From Streptococcus sp. SK643 (GTDB lineage Bacteria; Bacillota; Bacilli; Lactobacillales; Streptococcaceae): a DNA stretch of 64,000 nt. The notes under the pieces are model-generated. The model did not search any database. It was given only the letters and a program-made list of their open reading frames with translations, and was not told the DNA's origin. Positions 1-13,283 of the stretch are shown here, piece by piece; the stretch's first letter is position 1, and the number at the start of each line of letters is the position of its first letter. The position numbers were made by a program, and so were the translations under genes. Location: positions 186,001 through 250,000 of the forward strand of contig NZ_AJMM01000006.1 of assembly GCF_000259505.1 (NCBI RefSeq). The letters are read 5' to 3'.

Positions 1-863
1 TCTGTTCCGTTAGGCCATTCACCACTACTTGGCTCTTTCACATCTCCCCAGTACCAGAGAGATTTCTTATCATAGTTGCCATCTGTACGGTAGTAGTTGA
101 CGCGAATAGTTCCTGCAGGCTGTGGTTCGTAAGAGAAAACCTTGTGATCTTGGTCCAACCAAGCCTCATTCATCTTTGGTGCCAGTTTTTCTACCGATTT
201 ATCGCCGGTTAGATTTTTCCCAGCTGTATTATTGATGAGGAAGCTAATTTTCTTGGCTTGTTCTCCCTTTAATTTGACATCTAGGTAGTAGCCATAGTCA
301 TCTTTTTTGGCATCCTTAAAGGACAAGGCTCCGTTAGGCCAATTTTCAGATGGTTTTTCAACATCGTCCCAAGTCCATAGTCCTTGAGCATCCTTGTTTT
401 CTTCAGGGAGTTTTTTGACATGGATGCGGAAGTAGTTGTCTTCGATTGGCTCTTCTGTCTTAATTTCAGTCGTTACTGGACTCGTAGAAGTAGTTGGTTC
501 ACTTGAACGATCTTGTCCGGTTTGTGGTGCTGAATCGGCAGGAGTTGTAGCAGGAGTGGTTGCCTCTGTTGCAGGTTTTTTTTCTGTTTTTTCTAGGGAA
601 GCGTTTGCATTTTTAGGCGAAGAAATATCACTTTCATTCTTACCAGAGTTAACTGCTGTATCAGTAAGAGGTTGTGCAAGAGCAGTAGTAGCTTCATTAT
701 CAGTTCCCTTATTGGTTATAGTATTTTCGTTGGCTGAGATAGTTGGTGTAGCCATGGCAAGCAGAACAAGGCTTGCTCCAATAAGGATAGAACCAGTTCC
801 ATTCTTGAGTGAACGGATGCTGTAAACCATTTTTTTCTCAGTGTGAGATGGTGTTCTTTTCAT
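1..863 (-). CDS. pulA: Cell-wall pullulanase, N-terminal part (cut by window edge)
   Basis: Partial gene. Only about the first 287 codons are in the window and the catalytic part lies beyond base 1. The start ATG is at 861-863 behind the SD TAGGAGA. Residues about 13-40 form a YSIR(K)-G/S type signal peptide with a hydrophobic stretch, typical of LPXTG surface proteins. A Thr/Pro/Ala/Glu-rich linker follows to about residue 135. Two starch-binding (CBM41-like) modules come next, with tryptophan motifs GLWTWDDV and LWYWGDV. The sequence closely resembles pneumococcal SpuA/PulA, which cuts alpha-1,6 bonds in glycogen and pullulan at the cell surface. The promoter is TTGCAT-17-TATACT on the minus strand, with a cre site over the -35. 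Confidence 0.93.
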   Translation of the reverse strand, partial: MKRTPSHTEKKMVYSIRSLKNGTGSILIGASLVLLAMATPTISANENTITNKGTDNEATTALAQPLTDTAVNSGKNESDISSPKNANASLEKTEKKPATEATTPATTPADSAPQTGQDRSSEPTTSTSPVTTEIKTEEPIEDNYFRIHVKKLPEENKDAQGLWTWDDVEKPSENWPNGALSFKDAKKDDYGYYLDVKLKGEQAKKISFLINNTAGKNLTGDKSVEKLAPKMNEAWLDQDHKVFSYEPQPAGTIRVNYYRTDGNYDKKSLWYWGDVKEPSSGEWPNGT

Positions 864-894
864 AATCAATCTCCTATAAATGAATTTCTCTATC

Positions 895-932
895 AGTATA
901 GCACTTAGTAAAATAATATGCAAGCGTTTTCT
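895..932 (-). promoter_or_regulatory. pulA promoter with overlapping cre (CcpA) site
   Basis: On the minus strand the -35 TTGCAT (918-923) and -10 TATACT (895-900) are 17 bp apart. Bases 918-932 read ATGCAAGCGTTTTCT on the plus strand, a full match to the cre consensus WTGNAANCGNWNNCW. The site overlaps the -35, so CcpA binding would repress the gene when a preferred sugar is present. Confidence 0.8.
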
Positions 933-969
933 CGGTATTAAAATAAAAGAAAAATCGCAACAGATTTTG

Positions 970-2457
970 CTACGATTTAGCCAGTCCTTCTTTATGAATT
1001 TGAGCAGCCAGAAGGTGGAGATGGTGGAATAATTCTGAAGTAGAGAAGTTACGATTGTAGATAAGTGGTTTAGGAGAGTTGGTGACAGGAAAGGTAGTGA
1101 TAACAATATCGTGAGGAATTTGATTGAGAGTTGAGAATGAAATAGTAGGTTCTTCCCAAGAATCAAAGAGATAGAGATTGTTGCCGTAATGAGTTAGGGT
1201 GTCGATTAGACTTTGTGCGTGATGGCTATCAAGATGACTAATGACCAAAACACGTATTTTGGGAAGTTTTTGAAGTAATTGGACCAAAATTCTTTGTCCT
1301 TGGATCGTGAAGGTGTAGACAAGTTCTTGTAGTTTAATGGAGTGACTTTCGAGTCCCATTTTAGTCAGGTAAGATTGGAATTTGTGTTGACTTACTTCAA
1401 ATAGTTTTGGAAATTCTACTTGATAATTGCCTAAAATTTGGGATTTCTGTCTGTCAATAGACTGGTTGCTGAGTAGATGAAAGCAATCTGATTGGGCAGT
1501 ATAGTGGAGGAGCCAAATCAATTCCTCGCGATTTTCAATCTGTAGGTGAAATTCTTTAGCTAGTTCTTCTAGGATTTGGCTCAATAAACGGTAAGATTTT
1601 TGGATATGATGAATATTACCCAGTGCTCCATTGCTAGGATTGTTTGTGATTTGAGGAGACTTTACTGGGTTTGAAAATAGCTGTTCTAGCGTCTCCTTTT
1701 TCGGTTCAAAATGAAGTTTTTTAGCCAGCTTTTTGATATCTTGTTCAAACTGGGTAATCTGCATGAGGGTGCTGTAGTGACTCGTTAAAAGAGGAGTAGG
1801 ATTTTCAATCAAATGCCTCTTATTAAAGCGCTCCAGATTGATAGCTAGAGTATATTTGATTTGCCGTAAACTACTGAGGTTGGGTGAAACTTGTTGGGCG
1901 TTCAAAAATAGCTGAATCAAGTGAGTGAGTGATTCTTCAGAAATAGAAGGAAAGGGCCAATCCAGAAAACTGTAACTTTGGCTAAAGTAGTCTAGATAAA
2001 AGGCGCGAATGCTCTCTTCTTTTCCCTCCATGACTAAAGGGGAAGGTTGGATGCTGATGTCATAGTGTTCCGGAAGCTTAGTATTTAGATGCTGGATGAT
2101 TTCCTGAACTCGTTCGCAGCTAATCACAAGTTCCTGACAAATTTGCTTAAGTGATAGTCCCTCTTTGAAAAATAGACAGTCCAAAAAAGAGTAGGTTTCA
2201 GATTGTTTAAAAATCGCGATCCTGGGATCCAAGGTATTTTGGAATTCAAACTGCAATTGAATGCCTTTTTTTCTTGATTGAAGCAGGAGGTTTGGAAATA
2301 ATTGCTCAAGCTTAAAAAGGTGTTCTTGCAATTCTTCGATTGAAAAATTCAGCTTCTCAGCCAAGACTGGAATTTCTATCCAATCATGGTGTTTGGTTAA
2401 TTCTTCCAGTAAGAATAGCAAGTCTTGTTCAGTTTTAGACAGCAAGATATTCATCAT
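970..2457 (-). CDS. Mga-family transcriptional regulator
   Basis: About 495 residues, the usual size for Mga/MgaSpn/AtxA-type regulators. The N-terminus carries two winged-helix/HTH segments (about residues 10-60 and 85-135, the latter KEGLSLKQICQELVISCERV). A central PRD-like helical region and a C-terminal EIIB-like domain (about 390-485, LPKIRVLVISHLD...) follow. The motif YSFLDWPFPSIS matches pneumococcal MgaSpn well. I chose the ATG at 2455-2457 because GGAG sits 4 bases upstream. ATG 2452-2454 is equally possible, and an earlier ATG at 2481 lacks an SD. The promoter TTGACT-17-TAATAT is readable at 2484-2512. Its targets cannot be told from the sequence, but the neighbouring surface pullulanase gene is a natural candidate. 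Confidence 0.85.
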   Translation of the reverse strand: MMNILLSKTEQDLLFLLEELTKHHDWIEIPVLAEKLNFSIEELQEHLFKLEQLFPNLLLQSRKKGIQLQFEFQNTLDPRIAIFKQSETYSFLDCLFFKEGLSLKQICQELVISCERVQEIIQHLNTKLPEHYDISIQPSPLVMEGKEESIRAFYLDYFSQSYSFLDWPFPSISEESLTHLIQLFLNAQQVSPNLSSLRQIKYTLAINLERFNKRHLIENPTPLLTSHYSTLMQITQFEQDIKKLAKKLHFEPKKETLEQLFSNPVKSPQITNNPSNGALGNIHHIQKSYRLLSQILEELAKEFHLQIENREELIWLLHYTAQSDCFHLLSNQSIDRQKSQILGNYQVEFPKLFEVSQHKFQSYLTKMGLESHSIKLQELVYTFTIQGQRILVQLLQKLPKIRVLVISHLDSHHAQSLIDTLTHYGNNLYLFDSWEEPTISFSTLNQIPHDIVITTFPVTNSPKPLIYNRNFSTSELFHHLHLLAAQIHKEGLAKS

Positions 2458-2483
2458 AAATCTCCATATATATTTATACATAT

Positions 2484-2512
2484 ATATTAAAAGAAAAAGC
2501 TAGTAAAGTCAA
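2484..2512 (-). promoter_or_regulatory. Promoter of the Mga-family gene
   Basis: Minus-strand -35 TTGACT (2507-2512) and -10 TAATAT (2484-2489), spacer 17. An inverted repeat at 2523-2567 lies just upstream. Confidence 0.6.
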
Positions 2513-2522
2513 GAAAAACAGC

Positions 2523-2567
2523 CTAATATAAAATAGGGAAATCGTAATTTGCTATATTTTATATTAG
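2523..2567. repeat. 13-bp perfect inverted repeat in the mga-rpoB intergenic region
   Basis: CTAATATAAAATA (2523-2535) is mirrored exactly at 2555-2567 with 19 bases between. It lies about 10 bp upstream of the mga-like -35 and about 90 bp upstream of the rpoB -35. It could be an operator or a weak AT-rich terminator, but there is no adjacent T-run of terminator type. Confidence 0.6.
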
Positions 2568-2655
2568 ACTATTAAGCTAAAAACGAATTTTGCAAAACGA
2601 TAATTGAATTAAACTTTTCATAGGAAAAGATTTTGTCAAAAAATTGTCAACCCCC

Positions 2656-2684
2656 TTGAAAAATCTAGCTAAATAGGGTATAAT
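2656..2684 (+). promoter_or_regulatory. rpoBC promoter
   Basis: -35 TTGAAA (2656-2661), 17-bp spacer, -10 TATAAT (2679-2684). Transcription would start near 2691, which gives a leader of about 250 bases before rpoB. Confidence 0.75.
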
Positions 2685-2710
2685 ATGAGTAATCATTTGT
2701 CGTAGGTTTT

Positions 2711-2790
2711 GTCTGAAATATTGTCCAGACAAGACTCACAGCAGTTAAATCTTCTGAAAAAGTCAGATTTAGCTGCTCTTTTTGTGCTTT
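2711..2790 (+). terminator. Attenuator-like terminator in the rpoB leader
   Basis: A small hairpin GTCTG/CAGAC (2711-2730) is followed by a 12-bp stem (2741-2752 with 2765-2776, one G-U pair) and the tract TCTTTTTGTGCTTTTTTT. This has the form of an intrinsic terminator. It lies downstream of the only clear promoter and about 160 bases before the rpoB start, so some transcripts should stop here. Confidence 0.65.
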
Positions 2791-2939
2791 TTTTCAGCTT
2801 TTTGAGTGTTTGTAATAAAGATTTAAAGATTCTGAAAATTAACTCAAGAGGACACGGTGATAGGGGTTTTTAAAACCATATGACGATTAGAAAAGCCTGA
2901 TTGACAAGGCTTGGAACTTATTTACAAAGGAGAATCATC

Positions 2940-6545
<3,606 letters not shown>

Positions 6546-6583
6546 GAAAAAGCAGTTCACTTAGAATAGAAAGGGAAGAAATA

Positions 6584-9500
6584 GTGGTTGATGTAAATCG
6601 TTTTAAAAGTATGCAAATCACCCTAGCTTCTCCAAGTAAAGTCCGTTCATGGTCTTATGGAGAAGTCAAAAAACCTGAAACAATCAATTACCGTACCTTG
6701 AAACCAGAACGTGAAGGACTCTTTGATGAAGTTATCTTTGGTCCTACAAAAGACTGGGAATGTGCTTGTGGTAAGTACAAACGCATTCGTTACAGAGGGA
6801 TTGTTTGTGACCGTTGTGGGGTTGAAGTAACGCGTACGAAAGTTCGCCGTGAGCGTATGGGACATATCGAATTGAAAGCTCCTGTATCTCACATCTGGTA
6901 CTTCAAGGGGATTCCAAGTCGTATGGGCTTGACTCTTGATATGAGTCCTCGTGCCCTTGAGGAAGTTATCTACTTTGCGGCTTATGTGGTGATTGATCCT
7001 AAGGATACACCACTTGAGCATAAGTCTATCATGACAGAGCGCGAATACCGTGAGCGCTTGCGTGAGTATGGTTATGGATCATTCGTTGCCAAGATGGGTG
7101 CCGAAGCCATCCAAGACCTTTTGAAACAAGTAGATCTTGAAAAAGAAATTGCTGAACTCAAAGAAGAATTGAAAACAGCTACTGGACAAAAACGTGTTAA
7201 AGCCATCCGTCGTTTGGATGTTTTGGATGCCTTTTACAAGTCTGGAAACAAACCTGAATGGATGATTCTCAACATCCTTCCGGTTATTCCACCAGATCTT
7301 CGTCCAATGTTGCAGTTGGATGGTGGCCGTTTTGCTTCATCTGACTTGAATGACCTTTACCGCCGTGTTATCAACCGTAACAACCGTTTGGCTCGTTTGC
7401 TTGAGTTGAATGCACCAGGTATCATCGTTCAAAATGAGAAGCGTATGCTTCAAGAAGCAGTTGATGCTTTGATTGACAATGGTCGTCGTGGTCGTCCAAT
7501 CACAGGACCAGGTAGTCGTCCACTGAAATCATTGAGCCACATGCTTAAAGGTAAACAAGGACGCTTCCGTCAAAACTTGCTCGGTAAACGTGTTGACTTC
7601 TCAGGACGTTCGGTTATCGCCGTTGGTCCAACTCTTAAGATGTACCAATGTGGTGTGCCACGTGAAATGGCTATCGAGCTCTTTAAACCATTCGTTATGC
7701 GTGAAATCGTTGCCCGTGATATCGTGCAAAACGTCAAAGCAGCTAAACGCTTGGTGGAACGCGGAGATGAGCGTATCTGGGACATCCTTGAAGAAGTGAT
7801 CAAAGAACACCCAGTACTTCTTAACCGCGCACCGACCCTTCACCGTTTGGGTATCCAAGCCTTCGAGCCAGTCTTGATTGATGGTAAGGCCCTTCGCTTG
7901 CACCCGCTTGTCTGTGAAGCCTACAATGCCGACTTTGACGGGGACCAAATGGCCATCCACGTACCGCTTTCAGAAGAAGCCCAAGCAGAAGCTCGTATCT
8001 TGATGCTAGCTGCTGAGCACATCTTGAACCCGAAAGATGGTAAACCAGTTGTTACTCCGTCTCAGGACATGGTTTTGGGTAACTACTACTTGACTATGGA
8101 AGAAGCTGGTCGTGAAGGTGAAGGAATGGTCTTCAAAGACCGTGACGAAGCGGTTATGGCTTACCGTAATGGTTATGTTCACCTCCACTCACGTGTTGGT
8201 ATCGCAACAGACAGCCTCAACAAGCCTTGGACAGAAGAGCAAAAACATAAGGTCTTGCTCACAACAGTTGGTAAAATCCTCTTCAACGACATCATGCCAG
8301 AGGGGCTACCATACTTGCAAGAACCAAACAATGCCAACTTGACAGAAGGCGTTCCAGCTAAATACTTCTTGCCACTTGGTGGAGATATCAAGGAAGCTAT
8401 CAGCAATCTTGAGCTTAACCCTCCATTCAAGAAGAAAAACCTTGGGAATATCATCGCTGAAATCTTCAAACGTTTCCGTACAACAGAAACTTCTGCCCTA
8501 CTTGACCGTATGAAGAACCTCGGTTACCACCACTCAACTCTTGCAGGATTGACAGTGGGTATTGCCGATATTCCAGTCGTTGATGACAAGGCTGAAATCA
8601 TTGAAGAATCACACAAACGTGTAGAACAAATCACAAAACAATTCCGTCGTGGTATGATTACAGACGACGAGCGTTACAATGCTGTTACAGCCGAATGGCG
8701 TGCTGCCCGTGAAAAACTTGAGAAACGCTTGATTGCCAACCAAGATCCTAAGAACCCAATCGTTATGATGATGGACTCTGGAGCCCGTGGTAATATCTCA
8801 AACTTCTCACAGCTTGCCGGTATGCGTGGTCTGATGGCTGCTCCGAATGGACGTATCATGGAATTGCCAATCCTTTCAAACTTCCGCGAAGGTTTGTCAG
8901 TACTCGAAATGTTCTTCTCAACTCACGGTGCGCGTAAAGGTATGACCGATACGGCCCTTAAGACAGCCGACTCAGGTTACTTGACTCGTCGTTTGGTTGA
9001 CGTTGCCCAAGACGTTATCATCCGTGAGGACGACTGTGGAACTGACCGTGGTCTCTTGATCCGTTCTATCGCAGAAGGAAAAGAAATGATCGAGTCACTC
9101 GAAGAGCGTCTCAACGGTCGTTACACTAAGAAAACTGTTAAACATCCAGAAACTGGTGCAGTGATTATCGGTCCAAATGAGTTGATTACAGAAGACAAGG
9201 CGCGTGAAATTGTTAATGCTGGTGTTGAAGAAGTGACTATCCGCTCCGTATTTACATGTAACACTCGTCATGGTGTTTGCCGTCACTGTTATGGTATCAA
9301 CTTGGCGACTGGTGATGCGGTTGAAGTTGGTGAAGCGGTTGGAACAATCGCTGCCCAATCTATCGGCGAACCTGGTACCCAGCTTACAATGCGTACCTTC
9401 CACACGGGTGGGGTTGCCTCAAATACTGATATCACTCAGGGTCTTCCTCGTGTCCAAGAAATCTTTGAAGCCCGCAATCCTAAAGGGGAAGCGGTTATCA

Positions 9501-10261
9501 CAGAGGTTAAAGGACAAGTTATCGCTATCGAAGAAGATGCATCAACTCGTACCAAGAAAGTCTTTGTTAAGGGTGAAACTGGCGAAGGTGAATATGTTGT
9601 TCCATTTACCGCTCGTATGCGTGTTGAAGTTGGGGACCAAGTAGCGCGTGGTGCTGCTCTTACAGAAGGTTCTATCCAGCCAAAACGTCTCCTTGCAGTT
9701 CGCGATGTCTTGTCAGTTGAAACTTACCTTCTTGGTGAAGTACAAAAAGTTTACCGTAGCCAAGGGGTAGAAATCGGTGACAAACACATCGAGGTAATGG
9801 TTCGTCAAATGATTCGTAAAGTACGTGTCATGGATCCAGGAGATACAGACCTTCTCATGGGTACCCTCATGGATATCAATGACTTTACAGATGCCAACAA
9901 AGATGTCCTTATCGCAGGTGGTGTTCCAGCGACAGGTCGTCCAGTCCTTATGGGAATTACCAAAGCCTCACTTGAAACGAATAGTTTCTTGTCAGCGGCT
10001 TCCTTCCAGGAAACAACTCGTGTCCTTACTGACGCGGCTATCCGCGGTAAGAAAGACCATCTTCTTGGACTTAAAGAAAATGTTATCATCGGTAAGATCA
10101 TCCCGGCAGGTACTGGTATGGCTCGTTACCGTAACCTTGAACCACATGCTATCAACGAAGAAGAATACCTTAATCCTTCAGTAGAGGAAGAAGGAAACGA
10201 AGAAGCAACAGAAGTAGTTGTAGATACTGCCGTTGAAACTGTGGAAGAAACAGTAGAATAA
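6584..10261 (+). CDS. rpoC: RNA polymerase beta' subunit
   Basis: 1225 residues, the length expected for streptococci. The start is GTG, placed after the SD GGGAAG. The N-terminal zinc ribbon is [20 protein letters not shown] (about residues 60-79). The Mg-binding catalytic motif [10 protein letters not shown] lies near residues 446-456, and the second zinc-binding group [11 protein letters not shown] near 892. The bridge helix and trigger loop regions are intact ([22 protein letters not shown]). The end of the protein is acidic and is the least conserved part compared with remembered pneumococcal sequence. Co-transcribed with rpoB and followed by a strong terminator. Confidence 0.98.
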   Translation: MVDVNRFKSMQITLASPSKVRSWSYGEVKKPETINYRTLKPEREGLFDEVIFGPTKDWECACGKYKRIRYRGIVCDRCGVEVTRTKVRRERMGHIELKAPVSHIWYFKGIPSRMGLTLDMSPRALEEVIYFAAYVVIDPKDTPLEHKSIMTEREYRERLREYGYGSFVAKMGAEAIQDLLKQVDLEKEIAELKEELKTATGQKRVKAIRRLDVLDAFYKSGNKPEWMILNILPVIPPDLRPMLQLDGGRFASSDLNDLYRRVINRNNRLARLLELNAPGIIVQNEKRMLQEAVDALIDNGRRGRPITGPGSRPLKSLSHMLKGKQGRFRQNLLGKRVDFSGRSVIAVGPTLKMYQCGVPREMAIELFKPFVMREIVARDIVQNVKAAKRLVERGDERIWDILEEVIKEHPVLLNRAPTLHRLGIQAFEPVLIDGKALRLHPLVCEAYNADFDGDQMAIHVPLSEEAQAEARILMLAAEHILNPKDGKPVVTPSQDMVLGNYYLTMEEAGREGEGMVFKDRDEAVMAYRNGYVHLHSRVGIATDSLNKPWTEEQKHKVLLTTVGKILFNDIMPEGLPYLQEPNNANLTEGVPAKYFLPLGGDIKEAISNLELNPPFKKKNLGNIIAEIFKRFRTTETSALLDRMKNLGYHHSTLAGLTVGIADIPVVDDKAEIIEESHKRVEQITKQFRRGMITDDERYNAVTAEWRAAREKLEKRLIANQDPKNPIVMMMDSGARGNISNFSQLAGMRGLMAAPNGRIMELPILSNFREGLSVLEMFFSTHGARKGMTDTALKTADSGYLTRRLVDVAQDVIIREDDCGTDRGLLIRSIAEGKEMIESLEERLNGRYTKKTVKHPETGAVIIGPNELITEDKAREIVNAGVEEVTIRSVFTCNTRHGVCRHCYGINLATGDAVEVGEAVGTIAAQSIGEPGTQLTMRTFHTGGVASNTDITQGLPRVQEIFEARNPKGEAVITEVKGQVIAIEEDASTRTKKVFVKGETGEGEYVVPFTARMRVEVGDQVARGAALTEGSIQPKRLLAVRDVLSVETYLLGEVQKVYRSQGVEIGDKHIEVMVRQMIRKVRVMDPGDTDLLMGTLMDINDFTDANKDVLIAGGVPATGRPVLMGITKASLETNSFLSAASFQETTRVLTDAAIRGKKDHLLGLKENVIIGKIIPAGTGMARYRNLEPHAINEEEYLNPSVEEEGNEEATEVVVDTAVETVEETVE

Positions 10262-10300
10262 AAGAGAATGAGAGAGCCTTCGGGTTCTCTTTCTCTTTTC
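10262..10300 (+). terminator. rpoBC terminator
   Basis: A GC stem closed by a TTCG tetraloop (AGAGAGCC-TTCG-GGTTCTCT) is followed by TTCTCTTTT. Confidence 0.85.
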
Positions 10301-10340
10301 TGAAAACTTTCTACATTTTTCCATGAAATGTGGTAAAATA

Positions 10341-10493
10341 ATACTCAATGAAAATCAAAGAGCAAACTAGGAAACTATCCGCAGGTTGCTCAAAGCACTG
10401 CTTTGAGGTTGTAGATAGAACTGACGAAGTCAGTCACATATATACGACAAGGCGACGTTGACGTGGTTTGAATTTGATTTTCGAAGAGTATAA
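10341..10493 (-). repeat. BOX element (boxA-boxB-boxC), minus orientation
   Basis: About 153 bp, the size of one boxA, one boxB and one boxC. The boxA end (right side) contains a close match to the BOXA1R primer motif, ACAAGGCGACGTTGACGTGG. The left end starts ATACTCAATGAAAATCAAAG. It lies between the rpoC terminator and ndk, ending 29 bases before the ndk start, and is probably transcribed into the ndk leader. Confidence 0.9.
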
Positions 10494-10521
10494 AAGAAAG
10501 AAGCTGACAAAGGAGACGAGT

Positions 10522-10941
10522 ATGGAACAAACATTTTTTATCATTAAGCCAGATGGTGTAAAAAGAGGATTAGTGGGTGAGGTGTTGAAACGCATCGAAC
10601 AACGTGGATTTACAATCGAAAAATTGGAGTTGCGTTCACAGCTTTCAGAAGAGTTGATTGACCAGCACTATCAGAACTTGGTTGGCCAAAGTTTTTACCC
10701 ACCGATTCGTGAATTTATGACTTCAGGACCGATTCTTGCGGGTATCATTTCTGGTCCCAAGGTAATCGAAACTTGGCGGACCATGATGGGTGCAACTCGT
10801 CCAGAAGAAGCTTTACCAGGAACTATTCGAGGTGATTTTGCAAAAGCTGCTGGAGAAAATGAGGTTATCCAAAATGTTGTACATGGTTCAGATTCAGAAG
10901 AGTCAGCTAAGCGAGAAATTGCTATTTGGTTCGAGGGATAA
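10522..10941 (+). CDS. ndk: Nucleoside diphosphate kinase
   Basis: 139 residues, close to the family norm. It transfers the gamma phosphate from ATP to nucleoside diphosphates through a phosphohistidine. The N-terminal [20 protein letters not shown] is diagnostic, the nucleotide-binding [18 protein letters not shown] follows, and the active-site histidine is in NVVHGSDS (about residue 121). The start is the ATG at 10522 behind AAAGGAGA; an in-frame extension upstream runs into the BOX repeat and lacks an SD. The gene appears to be transcribed alone with a BOX in its leader. No strong terminator follows. Confidence 0.96.
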   Translation: MEQTFFIIKPDGVKRGLVGEVLKRIEQRGFTIEKLELRSQLSEELIDQHYQNLVGQSFYPPIREFMTSGPILAGIISGPKVIETWRTMMGATRPEEALPGTIRGDFAKAAGENEVIQNVVHGSDSEESAKREIAIWFEG

Positions 10942-11190
10942 GATAGTAAAAAAACGGCTTTGTTTATAGCAGAACTATTTTTGTTATTTGAGAAGTATTC
11001 GTGATAAAACTCAATTAGTCTTTTTCGATTGTGATTTATATTGGTGTTCTGAATCTTGCTTTTCTTTTTTAAAGATTCATTCAAAAAGAGATGTTCTTTT
11101 TCTTGTTTGTATGTTTGAATGCTTTTTAGGTGATAAAAAATGAAAATGATTATGCAAATTTATAATAGTGAATTGTAAAGAAAATTCACA

Positions 11191-11220
11191 CAAAAGAAAA
11201 CTTTTTGGTATAATAATCTT
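11191..11220 (+). promoter_or_regulatory. Promoter abutting the tsaE start codon
   Basis: -10 TATAAT (11209-11214) lies 6 bases before the ATG at 11221. The -35-like TTCACA lies 18 bp upstream of it. The expected transcription start falls on or next to the ATG and no SD is visible, so the mRNA may be leaderless. Confidence 0.6.
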
Positions 11221-11664
11221 ATGTACACTAAAAATGAAGATGATCTTTTAGCTCTAGGGGAAAAACTAGGAACCTTGTTAGAAAAAAATGATGTTCTTAT
11301 TTTGACGGGTGAACTTGGGGCAGGTAAAACGACTTTTACAAAGGGTCTTGCTAAAGGTTTAGAGATTAATCAGATGATTAAAAGTCCAACTTATACTATT
11401 GTTAGAGAGTACGAGGGACGACTTCCACTCTATCATTTGGACGTTTATCGTATCGAGGGAGATGCAGACTCGATTGATTTGGATGAATTTCTCTTTGGTG
11501 GTGGAGTGACTGTCATTGAGTGGGGAAATCTCTTGGGCCAAGATTTACCTGATAATTATTTAGAGTTAGAAATTCTAAAAGAAACAACTGGCCGATTCTT
11601 AAACTTTAAACCAAAGGGCTTAAGAGCGAATCAATTGGTAGAGGGGCTTCAAGATGGAGTATGA
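11221..11664 (+). CDS. tsaE: tRNA t6A37 biosynthesis ATPase TsaE
   Basis: 147 residues. The Walker A motif GELGAGKTT sits at about residues 30-38, followed by the family motifs SPTYTIVREYEG and LYHLDVYRIEG, and the Walker B-like VTVIEWG. TsaE is the ATPase that works with TsaB and TsaD to make threonylcarbamoyladenosine at position 37 of ANN-decoding tRNAs. It is the first gene of a three-gene run with a GNAT gene (11-base overlap) and lytR. No SD precedes the ATG, while a -10 box ends 6 bases upstream. Confidence 0.93.
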   Translation: MYTKNEDDLLALGEKLGTLLEKNDVLILTGELGAGKTTFTKGLAKGLEINQMIKSPTYTIVREYEGRLPLYHLDVYRIEGDADSIDLDEFLFGGGVTVIEWGNLLGQDLPDNYLELEILKETTGRFLNFKPKGLRANQLVEGLQDGV

Positions 11665-12172
11665 ATTACTGATTAGAGAAGCTGATCCTACTGATGCGAC
11701 TGATTTAGTAGCATTTTTAAATCGCGTGAGTTTAGAAACAGACTTCACAAGTTTAGATAAAGATGGAATATTACTCACAAATAGTGAAATGGGGATCTTC
11801 CTTGAGAAGCAAGCTACTTCTGACAATCAGATAACCTTGCTAGCCTTACTCGATGGAGAAATTGCAGGTCTTGTAAATATTACAGCTGATCAACGCAAGA
11901 GAGTTCGTCATATTGGAGATCTCTTTATTGTGATTGCAAAAAAATATTGGAATCAAGGTCTGGGAAGTATTTTACTTGAAGAAACGATTGAGTGGGCACA
12001 AGCAAGTGGTTTTATCCGTCGTTTGCAGTTGACAGTTCAAACCAGAAATCAGGCTGCTGTTCATCTTTACCAGAAGCATGGTTTTATGATTGAAGGAAAG
12101 CAAGAGCGCGGTGCTTACATTGAAGAAGGGAAATTTATTGATGTTTATCTTATGGGTAGACTGATAGATTAG
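11654..12172 (+). CDS. GNAT family N-acetyltransferase
   Basis: 172 residues with a full GNAT fold. The beta-strand LLALLDGEIAGLVNI comes first. The acetyl-CoA loop is RHIGDLFIVIAKKYWNQGLGSILLEE (about residues 95-120) with Gln-Gly-Leu-Gly, and the C-terminal motif is NQAAVHLYQKHGFMIEGK. It overlaps tsaE by 11 bases and lies 7 bases before lytR, an order also found in pneumococcus. The substrate is unknown. Adjacency to a tsaE gene does not prove that the target is ribosomal or tRNA related. Confidence 0.88.
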   Translation: MEYELLIREADPTDATDLVAFLNRVSLETDFTSLDKDGILLTNSEMGIFLEKQATSDNQITLLALLDGEIAGLVNITADQRKRVRHIGDLFIVIAKKYWNQGLGSILLEETIEWAQASGFIRRLQLTVQTRNQAAVHLYQKHGFMIEGKQERGAYIEEGKFIDVYLMGRLID

Positions 12173-12179
12173 TAAATAT

Positions 12180-13232
12180 ATGGTTAAAAAAATTATTGGG
12201 ATGGTACTAGCTTTTTTAGCTGTGACGATTTTGGGTATAGGTGCATTTGCTTATACCATCTACCAACAAGGAACGGATGCCTTGTCAAAAACCTATAAAA
12301 AAATTGGTGAGGAAACAAATGTAATTGAGGCTACTGAGCCATTGACGATTCTTTTGATGGGAGTGGATACAGGGAATGTTGAACGGACTGATCCTTGGGA
12401 AGGCAATAGTGATTCAATGATATTGTTAACTGTTAATCCACGTACAAAGAAAACGACTATGTTAAGTTTAGAGCGTGATATCTTAACGAAGATTCAGCAT
12501 CAGGACGGTCAAGTTGCAGAAGCGAAACTAAATGCTGCCTATGCAGGTGGTGGGGCTGAATTAGCTATTTCGACCATTCAAAAAATGATGAATATTCATA
12601 TAGATCGTTATGTGATGGTTAATATGCAAGGGCTCCAACAATTAGTGGATGCGGTTGGGGGTATTACAGTTAATAATACCTTGGGCTTCCCAATTTCAAT
12701 TACTGACCAAGAGGAGTTTAATAAGATTTCAATAGGCGTTGGAGAGCAAACTCTAAATGGAGAAGAAGCTCTTGTGTATTCACGGATGCGTTATCAAGAT
12801 CCGGAAGGGGATTACGGTCGCCAAAAGAGACAACGGGAAGTTATTCAAAAAGTAGTGGAAAAAGTACTCAGTTTGAATAGTGTTAGTCATTATCAATCAA
12901 TCTTAAAAGCACTAAGTACGAATATGCAGACCAATATTGACTTGTCTTCTAAAAGTATTCCAAGCTTGTTGGGTTATAGAGATTCCTTTAAAACGATAGA
13001 AACGCACCAATTACAAGGTGAAGATGCTAATTTACAAGGAATTTCGTATCAAATTGTAACTACTAGCCATTTATTAGAAATGCAAAATTTATTGAGAACC
13101 TCACTTGATAAACCTAAGGTGACAGAGTTAGAAACCAATGCAGTTTTATATGAGACTATTTATGGAAGTCAAAATGGAGGATCAGGAACCGGACCTGTTT
13201 CTAACACTATCGACCAAGGAAATGTAGAATAA
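12180..13232 (+). CDS. lytR: LytR-CpsA-Psr family cell-wall glycopolymer ligase
   Basis: 350 residues. One N-terminal membrane segment (about residues 5-27) is followed by an extracellular LCP domain with the core motifs ILLMGVDTG, SDSMILLTVNP, LSLERDI, VDAVGGITVNN and YSRMRYQDPEGDYGRQKRQ. The arginines and aspartates that bind the polyprenyl pyrophosphate are present. LCP enzymes move teichoic acid or capsule chains from the undecaprenyl carrier to the wall. The C-terminal tail is Gly/Ser/Thr-rich and a little longer than I recall for pneumococcal LytR. The gene is co-transcribed with tsaE and ends before a terminator that isolates it from cinA. Confidence 0.92.
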   Translation: MVKKIIGMVLAFLAVTILGIGAFAYTIYQQGTDALSKTYKKIGEETNVIEATEPLTILLMGVDTGNVERTDPWEGNSDSMILLTVNPRTKKTTMLSLERDILTKIQHQDGQVAEAKLNAAYAGGGAELAISTIQKMMNIHIDRYVMVNMQGLQQLVDAVGGITVNNTLGFPISITDQEEFNKISIGVGEQTLNGEEALVYSRMRYQDPEGDYGRQKRQREVIQKVVEKVLSLNSVSHYQSILKALSTNMQTNIDLSSKSIPSLLGYRDSFKTIETHQLQGEDANLQGISYQIVTTSHLLEMQNLLRTSLDKPKVTELETNAVLYETIYGSQNGGSGTGPVSNTIDQGNVE

Positions 13233-13246
13233 TTTATTTTATAGTT

Positions 13247-13276
13247 AAATCGTGGGAAATTTCCTGCGATTTTTTC
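13247..13276 (+). terminator. lytR terminator
   Basis: A nearly perfect 11-13 bp stem (AAATCGTGGGAAA with TTTCCTGCGATTT, two wobble pairs) is followed by TTTTTT. It ends 8 bases before the cin-box. Confidence 0.75.
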
Positions 13277-13283
13277 AAAAAAA

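Noticed and set aside
436..825. Open frame on the plus strand of about 129 codons
   Set aside because: It is the antisense of the Thr/Pro-rich linker of the pullulanase gene and has no SD or family likeness.
2901..2939. Longer N-terminus for RpoB from TTG 2901
   Set aside because: No SD there, and known RpoB proteins start at the equivalent of 2940.
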